DNA of 63,968 nucleotides, taken from positions 1-63,968 of the forward strand of contig JAFLCY010000006.1 of NCBI GenBank assembly GCA_017303485.1, given 5' to 3'. Positions 41,417 through 50,493 of this stretch are shown here, piece after piece. Within the stretch, counting starts at the first letter, position 1, and each line of letters begins with the position of its first letter. This DNA is from Rhodobacterales bacterium. GTDB taxonomy: Bacteria; Pseudomonadota; Alphaproteobacteria; Rhodobacterales; Rhodobacteraceae. The position numbers were made by a program, and so were the translations under genes. The notes under the pieces were generated by a model that was not told where the DNA came from, made no database searches, and was given only the letters and a program-made list of their open reading frames with translations.

Positions 41417-43000
41417 ATGACCCAATCCTTTCGCAAGACCCTGCTTTCGGCCAGCGTCAGCCTTGCCGCGCTGATCGCGGCGCAGGAGGCAATGGCGCAG
41501 GAAGCCGTTTTCGTGATGGCCACCAACGAGGTGGGCGCCCCGACCTACAACCCGATCAAGGCCACGATGCTGAACACGGCGACGGGGCTGATCTTCGACC
41601 GGCTGGTAAGCCAGGCCGCCGACCTTTCCTTTCATCCCTGGCTGGCTGAAAGCTGGGAAGAGGCACCCGACGGCATGTCCTGGACCTTCCACCTGAAGCA
41701 GGGCGTCAAGTTCCACAACGGCGAGCCCTTCAACGCCGAGGCGGTCAAGGCCTGGCTTGAGCTGTTCAAGGCCACCGAGAGCGAGAACACCTACATGGCC
41801 GAAGCCATCGCCTCGGTCGAGGTGGTGGACGAATACACGGTGAAATTCGTCATGTCGCGGCCCGAGCCGAACCTGCTATACAACCTCTCGGCCACCTTCA
41901 TGGGCGTGGTCGAGCCGAAGTCCTTCGTGGCGCTTGGCGACGACTTCGGCGTGACCGAGGTTTATGGCACCGGCCCCTACAAGATGGAGAGCTTCTCCAT
42001 CGGTCAGGAAACCGTGCTGGTGCGGAACGACGACTACACCTGGGGGCCCGAGGTCGCTGCCAACCATGGCCCGGCCAAGGTGGAGCGTCTGACCTTCCGC
42101 GAGATCCCCGAGGATTCGACCGCCTTCCTCGAACTGAAGACCGGCGGGGTCGATTTCCTGCTCTCGGTCCCTGCCGACCTGATGGGCGAAGTGGAGAAGG
42201 AAGCCAACCTGGCGATCCTGACCATGCCGGGCCAGGATGTCTGGTACATGCCGATCAACGTGACCAAGGCTCCGTTCGACGACATCAAGGTCCGCGAAGC
42301 GGCCGCCAAGGCAATCAACCAGGAAGAAATCCTCGCCTCGGTCTTCGGTGGCATCGGCTCGGTCGCGGATACGTTCCTGATCTCGGCCCTGCCGGAAAGC
42401 CATGTTCCGGACGGCGCGAAGATCCACTACGACCCGGACCGTGCCAACGCGCTTCTGGACGAGGCCGGCTGGGCCATGGGGCCGGACGGCGTGCGCATGA
42501 AGGACGGCCAGCCGCTGAAGGTGTCGCTCTGGACGCAAAGCGACAGTATCTTCCGCCGCCTGACCGAAGTGGTGCAGGCCCAGCTCAAGGCCGTGGGGAT
42601 CGAGGCGGAGATCACGACCTTCGACAGCTCGATGATCCGCGACCAGTACAAGACCGGCGAGCAGCAGTTGGCGGTGCGGTCCTACAACTGGGACAATGCC
42701 GATATCATCGACTGGTTCTTCGGCGGCGACCGGCTGGGCTATCCGAACGTGTCGATGTTCAACGATCCCAAGGCGGAGGAGCTGCGCACGGCGGCGATGA
42801 CGGGGGCGAAGAACATGGAAGAGCGGGTGAAGAACTTCACCGCCTATCATGAATACGTCCTGTCGCAGTTCCCGATGGCGCCGATCTATCAGCCGGTGCA
42901 GGCCTATGCCTACAACAAGGACCGCATCGCTTTGCCCGAGAAGATCGACTCCTCGGCCTTTGGCGCGTCGGCCTTCCTGGACCTGGAAGTGAAGGAATAG
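41417..43000 (+). CDS. Peptide-type ABC transporter substrate-binding protein (SBP family 5)
   Basis: The 527-residue periplasmic protein has a signal peptide (MTQSFRKTLLSASVSLAALI...AMA) and the family 5 binding fold, with LAESWEEAPDGMSWTFHLKQGVKFHNGEPFNAE and GTGPYKMESF. Members of this family bind di- and oligopeptides, glutathione, or nickel chelates. It is the first transporter gene after the RpiR regulator (23 bases), followed by two permeases and two ATPases in the order usual for dpp/opp operons. Confidence 0.95.
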   Translation: MTQSFRKTLLSASVSLAALIAAQEAMAQEAVFVMATNEVGAPTYNPIKATMLNTATGLIFDRLVSQAADLSFHPWLAESWEEAPDGMSWTFHLKQGVKFHNGEPFNAEAVKAWLELFKATESENTYMAEAIASVEVVDEYTVKFVMSRPEPNLLYNLSATFMGVVEPKSFVALGDDFGVTEVYGTGPYKMESFSIGQETVLVRNDDYTWGPEVAANHGPAKVERLTFREIPEDSTAFLELKTGGVDFLLSVPADLMGEVEKEANLAILTMPGQDVWYMPINVTKAPFDDIKVREAAAKAINQEEILASVFGGIGSVADTFLISALPESHVPDGAKIHYDPDRANALLDEAGWAMGPDGVRMKDGQPLKVSLWTQSDSIFRRLTEVVQAQLKAVGIEAEITTFDSSMIRDQYKTGEQQLAVRSYNWDNADIIDWFFGGDRLGYPNVSMFNDPKAEELRTAAMTGAKNMEERVKNFTAYHEYVLSQFPMAPIYQPVQAYAYNKDRIALPEKIDSSAFGASAFLDLEVKE

Positions 43001-43024
43001 GCCGAATCAGGCAGGAGCGCCGGC

Positions 43025-43951
43025 ATGTTCGCCTATCTGGTCCGACGGGTCCTGATGCTGGTGCCGGTGTTCCTGGCAGTATCGGTCGTGATCTTTTCGA
43101 TCCTGCATTTCATTCCGGGCGATCCGATCGACAACCTGCTGAAACCCGGGTCCTCGCCGACGGCCCGGGCCGAAATGGAGGTGCGCTACGGCCTGGACCG
43201 GCCATTGCCGGTCCAATACGGCATCTGGCTTTCCAAGGTGGTGCAGGGTGATCTCGGCACCGCCATCGTCGCCCGTCGCCCGGTGGCCGACCTGATCGCC
43301 CAGGCACTGCCGCATTCGTTGCGGCTGGGCGGGTTCGCGCTATTGTTCTCGACCGTGGTGGGTGTCGGGCTGGGCGTCGTCGCCGCGCTGAACCGCGACC
43401 GCTGGATCGACCGCACGATCATGGGCGGAGTTCTGGTCGGGTCCACCATGCCAAGCTTCTGGCTCGGGCTGATCCTGATGCTGGTGTTCTCGGTGCAACT
43501 GGGCTGGTTCCCTGTCTCGGGTGCGCGGGGATGGCAGTCGCTGGTGCTGCCGGTCCTGACCATCGGGCTGGGCGGCACGGCGCTGGTGGCGCGGATCACC
43601 CGCGTCGCGATGATCGAGGCAGCGGGGCGCGATTTCGTCATGCTGCTCCATGCCAAGGGCCTGTCGCCGCTGCGAATCCAGCTTTTCCACGTGCTGCGCC
43701 ACGCGCTGATCCCGGTGGTGACAATTCTCGCCCTGCGGATCGGCTGGATCCTTGGCGGGGCGGTCACGGTCGAGGTGGTCTTCGCCCGGCCTGGCCTTGG
43801 CACCCTTTTGATCAAGTCTCTCAGCCAGCACGATTATCCGGTGGTGCAGGCCTGCCTCCTGATGCTTGCCATGGCGGTGATGCTGGGCACGCTTCTGGGC
43901 GACATCCTGCAGGCCGCGATGGACCCGCGGGTCCGGGCAGCGCTGGCATGA
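43025..43951 (+). CDS. Peptide ABC transporter permease, DppB type
   Basis: The 308-residue inner-membrane permease has six hydrophobic segments. It carries the DppB-type opening MFAYLVRRVLMLVPVFLAVSV, FIPGDPIDNLL, GLDRPLPVQYGIWLSKVVQGDLG and the EAA loop MIEAAGRDFVMLLHAKGLS that contacts the ATPases. It lies 24 bases after the binding protein gene, and its stop overlaps the next permease start by four bases. Confidence 0.95.
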   Translation: MFAYLVRRVLMLVPVFLAVSVVIFSILHFIPGDPIDNLLKPGSSPTARAEMEVRYGLDRPLPVQYGIWLSKVVQGDLGTAIVARRPVADLIAQALPHSLRLGGFALLFSTVVGVGLGVVAALNRDRWIDRTIMGGVLVGSTMPSFWLGLILMLVFSVQLGWFPVSGARGWQSLVLPVLTIGLGGTALVARITRVAMIEAAGRDFVMLLHAKGLSPLRIQLFHVLRHALIPVVTILALRIGWILGGAVTVEVVFARPGLGTLLIKSLSQHDYPVVQACLLMLAMAVMLGTLLGDILQAAMDPRVRAALA

Positions 43952-44787
43952 TCGCGCCGGTTCAGGCGCTGCGACGGCCGCAGGGCGGACTGGCCGGGCT
44001 GTGGCTGCTTCTGGTGATCGCGGCGGCGCTTCTGGCGCCGGTCCTGTCGCCCTATGCCTATGATGTGCAGGACCTGCCGAATGCCTATCAGCCGGCCTCT
44101 GCCGCGCATTGGCTTGGCACCGATGAATTCGGGCGCGACCTGTTGACCCGGCTGATCTGGGGCGCGCGCACCTCGCTTTCGGTCGCCGCAACGGCCATCG
44201 CGATTTCGGTCCTTTGCGGCATGGTTCTTGGCGCGGCTGCGGCCTGGTTCGGCGGCTGGCTCGACCGGGCGGTCACTGTCGTAGTCGACCTTACCTGGTC
44301 TTTCCCGGAAATCCTGATCGCTCTGATCCTGGTCGCCATCATCGGCCCCGGCACTTTGGGCACGATGATCGCCATCTCCGTCGCCTATCTGGCGCAGTTC
44401 ACCCGCCTGACGCGCGCCCAGATCCTGACCCTGAAGGGCGAGACCTTCATCGAGGCCGCCCGCTCGCTGGGCGCCTCGAACTCCCATATCCTGTTCCGGC
44501 ACCTGTTGCCCAACGCGCTGGCCCCCGTCCTAGTCTCGGCGATGCTTGCCACTGGCGACGCCATCATCCTGGAGGCGACGCTGGGCTTCTTCGGCCTTGG
44601 CGCGCAGCCGCCGGTTCCCAGCTGGGGCGGCATGATGTCGGCAGGCTCAGCGCTGGTGTTCAAGGCGCCCTGGATCATCATCTATCCCGGCCTTGCCGTC
44701 GCGATCACCGTGGTGGCGATCAACCTTTACGGCGACGCGCTGATCGCCGCGCTGGACATCCGCCAGAAGCTGCGGAGGGCACCATGA
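43948..44787 (+). CDS. Peptide ABC transporter permease, DppC type
   Basis: The 279-residue permease pairs with the DppB-type protein. The N-terminal helix is followed by HWLGTDEFGRDLLTRLIWGARTSL, a DppC hallmark, and by an EAA loop FIEAARSLGASNSHILFRHLLPN. The ATG at 43948 overlaps the preceding stop (ATGA) and the end overlaps the OppD-type gene in the same way. The longer frame opening at 43531 lies inside the DppB gene and is a shadow. Confidence 0.95.
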   Translation: MIAPVQALRRPQGGLAGLWLLLVIAAALLAPVLSPYAYDVQDLPNAYQPASAAHWLGTDEFGRDLLTRLIWGARTSLSVAATAIAISVLCGMVLGAAAAWFGGWLDRAVTVVVDLTWSFPEILIALILVAIIGPGTLGTMIAISVAYLAQFTRLTRAQILTLKGETFIEAARSLGASNSHILFRHLLPNALAPVLVSAMLATGDAIILEATLGFFGLGAQPPVPSWGGMMSAGSALVFKAPWIIIYPGLAVAITVVAINLYGDALIAALDIRQKLRRAP

Positions 44788-45743
44788 CCGTGCTCTTGGA
44801 CCTGTCCTCGGTCAGTGTGTCCATCGGCTCTGCCGCGCTGCTGGATGGCATATCGCTCAGCGTCGCGCGCGGGCAGATCGTGGGTCTGGTCGGCGAAAGC
44901 GGTTCGGGCAAGTCGCTGACGGCGATGGCGGCGATGGGCCTGCTGCCGCTGATCGGCGGGCGGATCACCGGCGGCACGGTTCGGTTCGACGGGCAGAACA
45001 TGGGCGCGATGACCGATGCCGGGCGCCGCGCCCTGCGCGGGCGCAGGATCGGCTTTGTCACCCAGAACCCGATGACCGCGCTGGACCCCGTGCAGCGGAT
45101 CGGCGAGCAGGTGGATGTCGTCGCCCGTTTGCATCTGGGCCTCCCGCAGGCCGCCGCCCGCGCCCGCACGCTGGACCTCATGACGCAGCTCCGCATCCCC
45201 GATGCCGCCTCGGTGGCCGAGGCCTGGCCACACCAGCTTTCGGGCGGGATGAAGCAGCGCATCGTGATTGCGATGGCGCTGGCGGGCGAGCCCGACCTGA
45301 TCATCGCCGACGAGCCCACCACTGCGCTGGACGTGACGGTACAGGCGCAGATCATTCAGATCCTCGGTTCGCTGGTGCGCGACCGGGGGCTGGCGCTGCT
45401 GCTGATCACGCATGACATGGGCGTGGTGGCGCAGGTCTGCGACCGGGTGGCGGTGCTGTATGCCGGCCGGCTGGCCGAGGAAGGCCCGGTCGAGGGCATC
45501 TTCGCCGAATCGGCCCACCCCTACACCACCGCGCTGATCGGCTGCATCCCGCAAGAGGGCATGGCCCGCGGCAGCCTGCGCGGCATTCCGGGCGCGGTCC
45601 CCGCGGCGTTCGCGATGCCGCCGGGGTGCCGGTTTCACCCGCGATGCGCGCGCGCCAGCGACCTCTGCCGCCGCAGTGTTCCCCCACCTCGATCCCATGG
45701 GCAGGGGACCGTCGCCTGCCACCACCCGGAGGCCGGAACATGA
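44784..45743 (+). CDS. Peptide ABC transporter ATP-binding protein, DppD/OppD type
   Basis: The 319-residue ATPase has Walker A GESGSGKSL, the Q-loop VTQNPMTALDP, the signature HQLSGGMKQRI, Walker B LIIADEPTTALD and the H-loop LITHDMG. The C-terminal oligopeptide-transporter cysteine cluster (CRFHPRCARASDLCRR) is typical of OppD/DppD proteins and may hold an iron-sulfur site. Its start and end overlap the neighbours by four bases, so all transporter subunits are translationally coupled. Confidence 0.95.
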   Translation: MTVLLDLSSVSVSIGSAALLDGISLSVARGQIVGLVGESGSGKSLTAMAAMGLLPLIGGRITGGTVRFDGQNMGAMTDAGRRALRGRRIGFVTQNPMTALDPVQRIGEQVDVVARLHLGLPQAAARARTLDLMTQLRIPDAASVAEAWPHQLSGGMKQRIVIAMALAGEPDLIIADEPTTALDVTVQAQIIQILGSLVRDRGLALLLITHDMGVVAQVCDRVAVLYAGRLAEEGPVEGIFAESAHPYTTALIGCIPQEGMARGSLRGIPGAVPAAFAMPPGCRFHPRCARASDLCRRSVPPPRSHGQGTVACHHPEAGT

Positions 45744-46687
45744 CCGCGCCCCTGATCCGCATCGAGCGGCTGAGCAAGCGGTTCCAGTCCGGCGGGGGCC
45801 TTCTGGCACGTCCCCGGACGATGCTGGCAGTACGCGAGGTCTCCCTGACCATCGCGAGGGGCGAGGCCCTGGGCGTGGTCGGCGAAAGCGGTTGCGGCAA
45901 GTCCACTCTGGCCCGGCTGATCCTGCGGCTGATCGAGCCGACGGAAGGCCGTGTCAGCTTTGACGGCACCGACATCACGGCCCTGCCCCCGGCCGCGCTG
46001 CGCCGGATGCGCAGCCGGATGGCGATGGTGTTCCAGGACCCCTATTCCAGCCTCGACCCGCGCCATAGCCTGTCTCAGGTGCTGGCCGAACCCTTCCAGA
46101 TCCAGGGCGAGACTCTGCCGCCGGGCATGGTTGCGGACCTGCTGGCCCAGGTCGGCCTGCCGGAAGGGTTGGCCGACAGCCATCCGCACCAGCTGTCAGG
46201 TGGCCAGCGCCAGCGTGTCGGCATTGCGCGGGCCCTTGCGCTTCGCCCCGATTTCCTGGTGCTGGACGAACCCACCGCCAGCCTTGACGTGTCGATCCAG
46301 GCGCAGATCATCGCGCTCCTGGCCGACCTGCGCGCCCGGTTGGGGCTGACCTGCCTGTTCATCAGCCACGACCTCGGCCTTGTGCGCTATTTCTGCGACC
46401 GGATCGTGGTGATGTATCTCGGCTCTGTGGTCGAGGTGCTGCCCGATCCGGCCGCCCGACCGCGCCATCCCTACAGTCAGGCCCTGATGGAAGCGCGCTT
46501 TGCCCCCGATCCCGCGCAGCGCAAGGAGCTTGCGCCCCTTACCGGCGAGATACCCAGCCCCTTCGCCCTGCCCCCCGGCTGCGCCTTTGCCTCGCGCTGT
46601 CCGCGGGCAACCGACCGCTGCCGCCGCGAAGTCCCGCTGCTGTCGGCCGATCCCGGCCATCCCGTCGCCTGTTTCCACCCGCTCTGA
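45740..46687 (+). CDS. Peptide ABC transporter ATP-binding protein, DppF/OppF type
   Basis: The 315-residue ATPase is the second energising subunit. It shows Walker A GESGCGKST, VFQDPYSSLDP, signature HQLSGGQRQRV, Walker B LVLDEPTASLD and H-loop FISHDLG, with a cysteine cluster CAFASRCPRATDRC at the C-terminus. The ATG at 45740 overlaps the OppD-type stop; the longer frame opening at 45626 overlaps that gene and is rejected. The M81 peptidase gene follows after 12 bases. Confidence 0.95.
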   Translation: MTAPLIRIERLSKRFQSGGGLLARPRTMLAVREVSLTIARGEALGVVGESGCGKSTLARLILRLIEPTEGRVSFDGTDITALPPAALRRMRSRMAMVFQDPYSSLDPRHSLSQVLAEPFQIQGETLPPGMVADLLAQVGLPEGLADSHPHQLSGGQRQRVGIARALALRPDFLVLDEPTASLDVSIQAQIIALLADLRARLGLTCLFISHDLGLVRYFCDRIVVMYLGSVVEVLPDPAARPRHPYSQALMEARFAPDPAQRKELAPLTGEIPSPFALPPGCAFASRCPRATDRCRREVPLLSADPGHPVACFHPL

Positions 46688-46699
46688 AAGGCCCTTCCG

Positions 46700-48202
46700 A
46701 TGACCTTCCACGTCCTGACCGGCTCGTTCGTCCATGAAAGCAGCACGTTCAAGAAGGGCGAGACCACGCTGCAGGATTTCCGCGACGAGGTGCTGGATCT
46801 GGGCCAGGCAGCCATCGACCGCTTTGGCGATGTGAACGACGAACTCGCGGGTTTCCTCGATGCCGGCCGCGCGGCGGGCTGGCGCATCACGCATACCGTC
46901 TCGGCCCATGCGAACCCCGGCGCCCCGGTCGCGCGCGAGGCGTTCAACCATATCTCCGGAATCATCTGTGACGCGGCACGGGAGCATCGCACCAGTCTGG
47001 ACGGCATCCTTCTGTCGCTGCATGGCTCGATGGTGCCCAGCTTCTGCGAGGATGGCGAGGGCGAGCTTCTCAGCCGCCTCCGCGCCATCGTCGGGCCGGA
47101 CCTGCCGATCGCGATCACCTTGGACCTGCATGCCATGGTGACGCCCGCGATGGTCGATCAGGCGCAGATCCTCGTCAGCTACAAGACCTATCCGCATATC
47201 GACATGCGGGTCACCGGGCTGCACGCGGGCCGGTTGCTTGACGCCACGATGCGGGGCGATCTGCGACCGCGCACGATCCGCGCCCATGTGCCCATGCTGG
47301 ACGAGGCGAATGCCGGGCGCACCGACGTGCCCGAGACCGCCACTCTCTATTCCCGCGCGGCGGAGCATGAGGCGGAACCGGGCATCCTCGCCGTTTCGGT
47401 GAACGCTGGCTTCTCCGAGGCCGACATTGCCGAAATGGGGCCGACCGTGCTGGTCACGCATGATGCAGGTGCCGAAGGGCGGGCCGGGGCCATCGCCCGC
47501 GACCTCGCGCGCAGCATCTGGGACGGACGCGGCAAGGTGGCCAACAGGTTCCTGACCCCGGCGGAAGCCGCGGCGGAGGCACTGGCTTTCGATGCCTGCA
47601 AGGGCCCACTGGTGATTGCGGACTATGCCGACAACCCCGGTGCCGGGGCCTATGGCGATGCGACGGCACTCCTTGCTGCCCTGCTTGAGGCGGGCGCCCG
47701 GCCCGGCGCCTTCGCCCCGATGATCGACCCCGAGGCAGCCGCGACGCTGCACCGGCACCGGCTGGGCGACGAGGCCATGCTGGAGCTTGGCGGCAAATGC
47801 GACCCCGCCTTCGGCGGTGGCCCTTTGCGGCTGACCGGCGAGGTCATCCACCTGTCGGACGGCACCTACACCGGCGACGGCCCGATCCTCGGCGGCATCA
47901 CCCACAGCTTCGGCCCGACCGCGGTCTTCCGCGTGCAGGGCATCGACATCCTTGTCGTCACCTTGAACGAACAGATGCTTGACCTGCAGCAGGTTCGCAC
48001 CTTCGGGATCGAGCCCGCGCGCCAGCGTTTTCTGGTGGTCAAGTCGATGCAGCATTTCCGCGCGGCCTTTGAGCCGATCGCGGGCAAGGTGATCGTCTGC
48101 GACACCGGCGCGCTGGCCACCCCGCAGGCCCACCTACGCCCCTACACGCGCGTTCGCCGCCCGGTCTGGCCGCTTGATCGAGACGCGACCTTCGACCCTT
48201 AG
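46700..48202 (+). CDS. M81 family metallopeptidase (MlrC-like)
   Basis: The 500-residue protein matches the M81/MlrC family, named for the enzyme that finishes microcystin breakdown. The N-terminal domain has HESSTFKKGETTLQDF (metal histidine and glutamate) and a hydrolase core with LHGSMVPSFCEDGEGE, ITLDLHAMVT and SYKTYPHIDMR; a C-terminal domain shows VIADYADNPGAGAYGDAT. No signal peptide is present, so it should act in the cytoplasm on imported peptides. It is the last gene of the transporter operon, 12 bases after the OppF-type ATPase. Confidence 0.93.
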   Translation: MTFHVLTGSFVHESSTFKKGETTLQDFRDEVLDLGQAAIDRFGDVNDELAGFLDAGRAAGWRITHTVSAHANPGAPVAREAFNHISGIICDAAREHRTSLDGILLSLHGSMVPSFCEDGEGELLSRLRAIVGPDLPIAITLDLHAMVTPAMVDQAQILVSYKTYPHIDMRVTGLHAGRLLDATMRGDLRPRTIRAHVPMLDEANAGRTDVPETATLYSRAAEHEAEPGILAVSVNAGFSEADIAEMGPTVLVTHDAGAEGRAGAIARDLARSIWDGRGKVANRFLTPAEAAAEALAFDACKGPLVIADYADNPGAGAYGDATALLAALLEAGARPGAFAPMIDPEAAATLHRHRLGDEAMLELGGKCDPAFGGGPLRLTGEVIHLSDGTYTGDGPILGGITHSFGPTAVFRVQGIDILVVTLNEQMLDLQQVRTFGIEPARQRFLVVKSMQHFRAAFEPIAGKVIVCDTGALATPQAHLRPYTRVRRPVWPLDRDATFDP

Positions 48203-48211
48203 GCGTTTCCG

Positions 48212-48934
48212 CTAGGGGGCGATGGGGCGCCCCCGGCTGTCGGTGAAGCTCCCCGAGGGTGGACAGTCCGTGCCGGAGACAAGCGCGATGATCTGGAGGG
48301 CGGCTGTCTCGGGTGTCCCGGGGGCATCCGGACCACCCATGTCGGTGGCGATCCAGCCGGGGTGCAGCGCCAGCATGGTATGGGGCAGATCGTCGGCCAA
48401 TTTGGCGACGGCGCGGTTCAGGGCGGCTTTCGACAGGCAATAGGCATAGTCGCCGTCGGGGTCGTGGCCCTCGGTGAACGACCCGGCGCGGCTGGAGATG
48501 AAGGCAAGCACGGCGTTTGGGGACAGGACCGGCAGCAGGGCCTGGGTCAGCAGGAGCGGACCAGCAACATTGATGCGCATAACCTCGGCCAGGTGGTCGG
48601 CGGTCAGGCTGGCAAGCCCCTCGGTATCGCCCCGGATCGCGGCGTTGTGGATCACCACGTCCACGGGCCGGTCGACAGCCCGGGCGGCGGCGCGGATCGA
48701 GGCCTCGTCGGACTGGTCATAGGGGATAGGGGTGACGCCAGGCAGGTCTTCGCCGGGCTGGCGCGAAAGGGCAAAGACCCGCGCGCCTTCCGCCGACAGG
48801 TGGCGGGTCAGGCACAGGCCGAGCCCCCGCCCGGCCCCGGTCACCAGCCAGGTGGTGCCCTTAATGCCGATGGGTGCGATAGCGGCGTTCGACCCGGGCG
48901 ACGAGGCTGGCGGCGATGAGAGTGAGGAAGACAT
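48212..48934 (-). CDS. SDR-family oxidoreductase
   Basis: The 240-residue protein is a short-chain dehydrogenase. It shows cofactor motif VTGAGRGLG, HNAAI (NNAG-like), the catalytic serine in FISSRAGSF and Tyr-Lys in YAYCLSKAALN. The substrate is unknown. The start is uncertain: the only ATG, at 48934, makes a 74-base overlap with the upstream permease gene, and the first 25 residues are Ser/Pro-rich and unlike the family, so a rare start (perhaps ATT near 48863) is possible. It is convergent with the M81 gene (9-base gap) and lies at the end of the minus-strand run. Confidence 0.85.
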   Translation of the reverse strand: MSSSLSSPPASSPGSNAAIAPIGIKGTTWLVTGAGRGLGLCLTRHLSAEGARVFALSRQPGEDLPGVTPIPYDQSDEASIRAAARAVDRPVDVVIHNAAIRGDTEGLASLTADHLAEVMRINVAGPLLLTQALLPVLSPNAVLAFISSRAGSFTEGHDPDGDYAYCLSKAALNRAVAKLADDLPHTMLALHPGWIATDMGGPDAPGTPETAALQIIALVSGTDCPPSGSFTDSRGRPIAP

Positions 48935-50471
48935 AGACGATGGCCACCGTGTTGTAGGGCGCGAAGGTGAGGAAGGTTGCCGACTGGAACTCGCGCATCC
49001 GTTGGGTCAGGTCGCGGATCGACAGGATCGAGAGGAGCGAGGTGTCCTTGAGGATGGCGATGAACTCGTTGCCCATCGGCGGGATGACGATGCGCAGGGC
49101 CTGCGGCAGGACCACCTGGCGGGCGGTCTGCCAGCGGGTCAGGCCAAGGCTGCGCGCGGCTTCGATCTGGCCCTGCGGCACGGCCTGAATTCCGGCGCGG
49201 AAGATTTCGGCGATATAGGCGGAATAGGCGATGGCCATGGCGGTGATGCCGCGCAGGAGGTTCGGCGGGTCGAGAAAGCCTCCGGTCGAGGATTTCAGCA
49301 CCCCGGCGAGCGGCAGGCCGATGTAGAGGATGATCACCAGCATCGGGATGCCGCGCAGGGTGTCGATCAGGAACTCGGCGGCGATGGAAAGGGGATGACG
49401 CTGGTAGATGAAGCCGCAGGCGGCCAGAAGTGCCAGCGCGATGCCAAGGACCAGCGCGGTGGTGGCAAGGTTCGCCTGCGCGTCAGGCAGGACTTCGGTC
49501 TGCCACAGGATCAGGTCCGGCGGGGCAAGCGGTGTGGGGAGGACGGCACCGGAGAGCTTGCCCGACTGGACCTGGGCCAGCGCGTCCTCGGGCTTCACGA
49601 CGGTCTTCAGCTTGGCCTGTCCCTCGGGCGCGTCGGGGTAGCTGCCATGCCGGATGGCATCGACGATATGGCCGGGGGTTCCGGCGGTGATGCCGACGGT
49701 GCCCTCGCCTGTGCCGATCAGCGCATAGGGCAGACGCGGCTGAAACATCTGCCAGCCGGCCAGCGACAGGGCGGCGATGGTCAGCAGGCTGAACAGGGGA
49801 AGCGTGCGGGGGCCGGGCTTCAACTGCATCAACCCGACCCAGATCAAGGCCAAGATCGAGGCGAGGACATAGGCGGTGACACCCGCACGGATGGCGACGG
49901 CAAGGCCGGTGGCAAAGCCAAGATGGGCGAAAAGGAGGAGCCAGACGAGGCCGAGGGTATTCAGGGCGATGAGGGCGCGGCGGGGGGCTGGCTGCGCCGA
50001 GCGGAACGCCAGCAGCAGTAGCGTGGCATTGGCCAGCGTCAGCCCCCCCGCAATCAGGCGGGAGATCTGGTCGACCGTGGCGGCGGCGGCGTCGGTCAGG
50101 ATCCGGGGCGTCTCGCCCTGCACGACCAGCGGCGATTTGGTGGCATCGACGGCATTGGCGACGGTCGAGGCGAGGAAGGGTTGGCCCATACTGGTCAGGG
50201 CCAGCGCCAGCCCGGACAGAACCGCAAGGGCGGCAACAGGCCAGGCAAACCGGCGTGGCAGGAGGCTTGCGGCGATGGGTCCGGCGAAAACCGCGAGGCA
50301 GAGGAGGAAGCCCGGCACAAGGGCCGCCGCGCCGCGCTCGACCCCGATGATCGCGGCCAAAGACCGGGTGTAGTCGGTCGAGGTGGCGAAGAGCCAGATC
50401 AGGAACGGCAGGGCAAGGAGGAGAAGCAGGTTCGCCGGGCGCAGTCCGTCCAGCCGGAGAAGGCGTTTCAC
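48861..50471 (-). CDS. Amino-acid-type ABC permease with enlarged N-terminal half
   Basis: The 536-residue membrane protein is about twice the usual permease length. The C-terminal part (about 325-536) is a HisM/GlnP-type domain with EFLIDTLRGIPMLVIILYIG and the EAA-like loop QGQIEAARSLGLTRWQTARQVVLPQA. The N-terminal half has about six more hydrophobic segments, and between the halves (about 250-325) sits a soluble stretch with HIVDAIRHGSYPDAPE and VKPEDALAQVQSGKLSGAVL that might be a periplasmic lobe. A GTG at 50471 with GGGAG upstream is preferred over the frame start at 50513, which overlaps the LacI gene. No ATPase of the polar amino acid type is nearby. Confidence 0.88.
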   Translation of the reverse strand: MKRLLRLDGLRPANLLLLLALPFLIWLFATSTDYTRSLAAIIGVERGAAALVPGFLLCLAVFAGPIAASLLPRRFAWPVAALAVLSGLALALTSMGQPFLASTVANAVDATKSPLVVQGETPRILTDAAAATVDQISRLIAGGLTLANATLLLLAFRSAQPAPRRALIALNTLGLVWLLLFAHLGFATGLAVAIRAGVTAYVLASILALIWVGLMQLKPGPRTLPLFSLLTIAALSLAGWQMFQPRLPYALIGTGEGTVGITAGTPGHIVDAIRHGSYPDAPEGQAKLKTVVKPEDALAQVQSGKLSGAVLPTPLAPPDLILWQTEVLPDAQANLATTALVLGIALALLAACGFIYQRHPLSIAAEFLIDTLRGIPMLVIILYIGLPLAGVLKSSTGGFLDPPNLLRGITAMAIAYSAYIAEIFRAGIQAVPQGQIEAARSLGLTRWQTARQVVLPQALRIVIPPMGNEFIAILKDTSLLSILSIRDLTQRMREFQSATFLTFAPYNTVAIVYVFLTLIAASLVARVERRYRTHRH

Positions 50472-50493
50472 GGGGCAGTCTCCCTTGGGGCGG

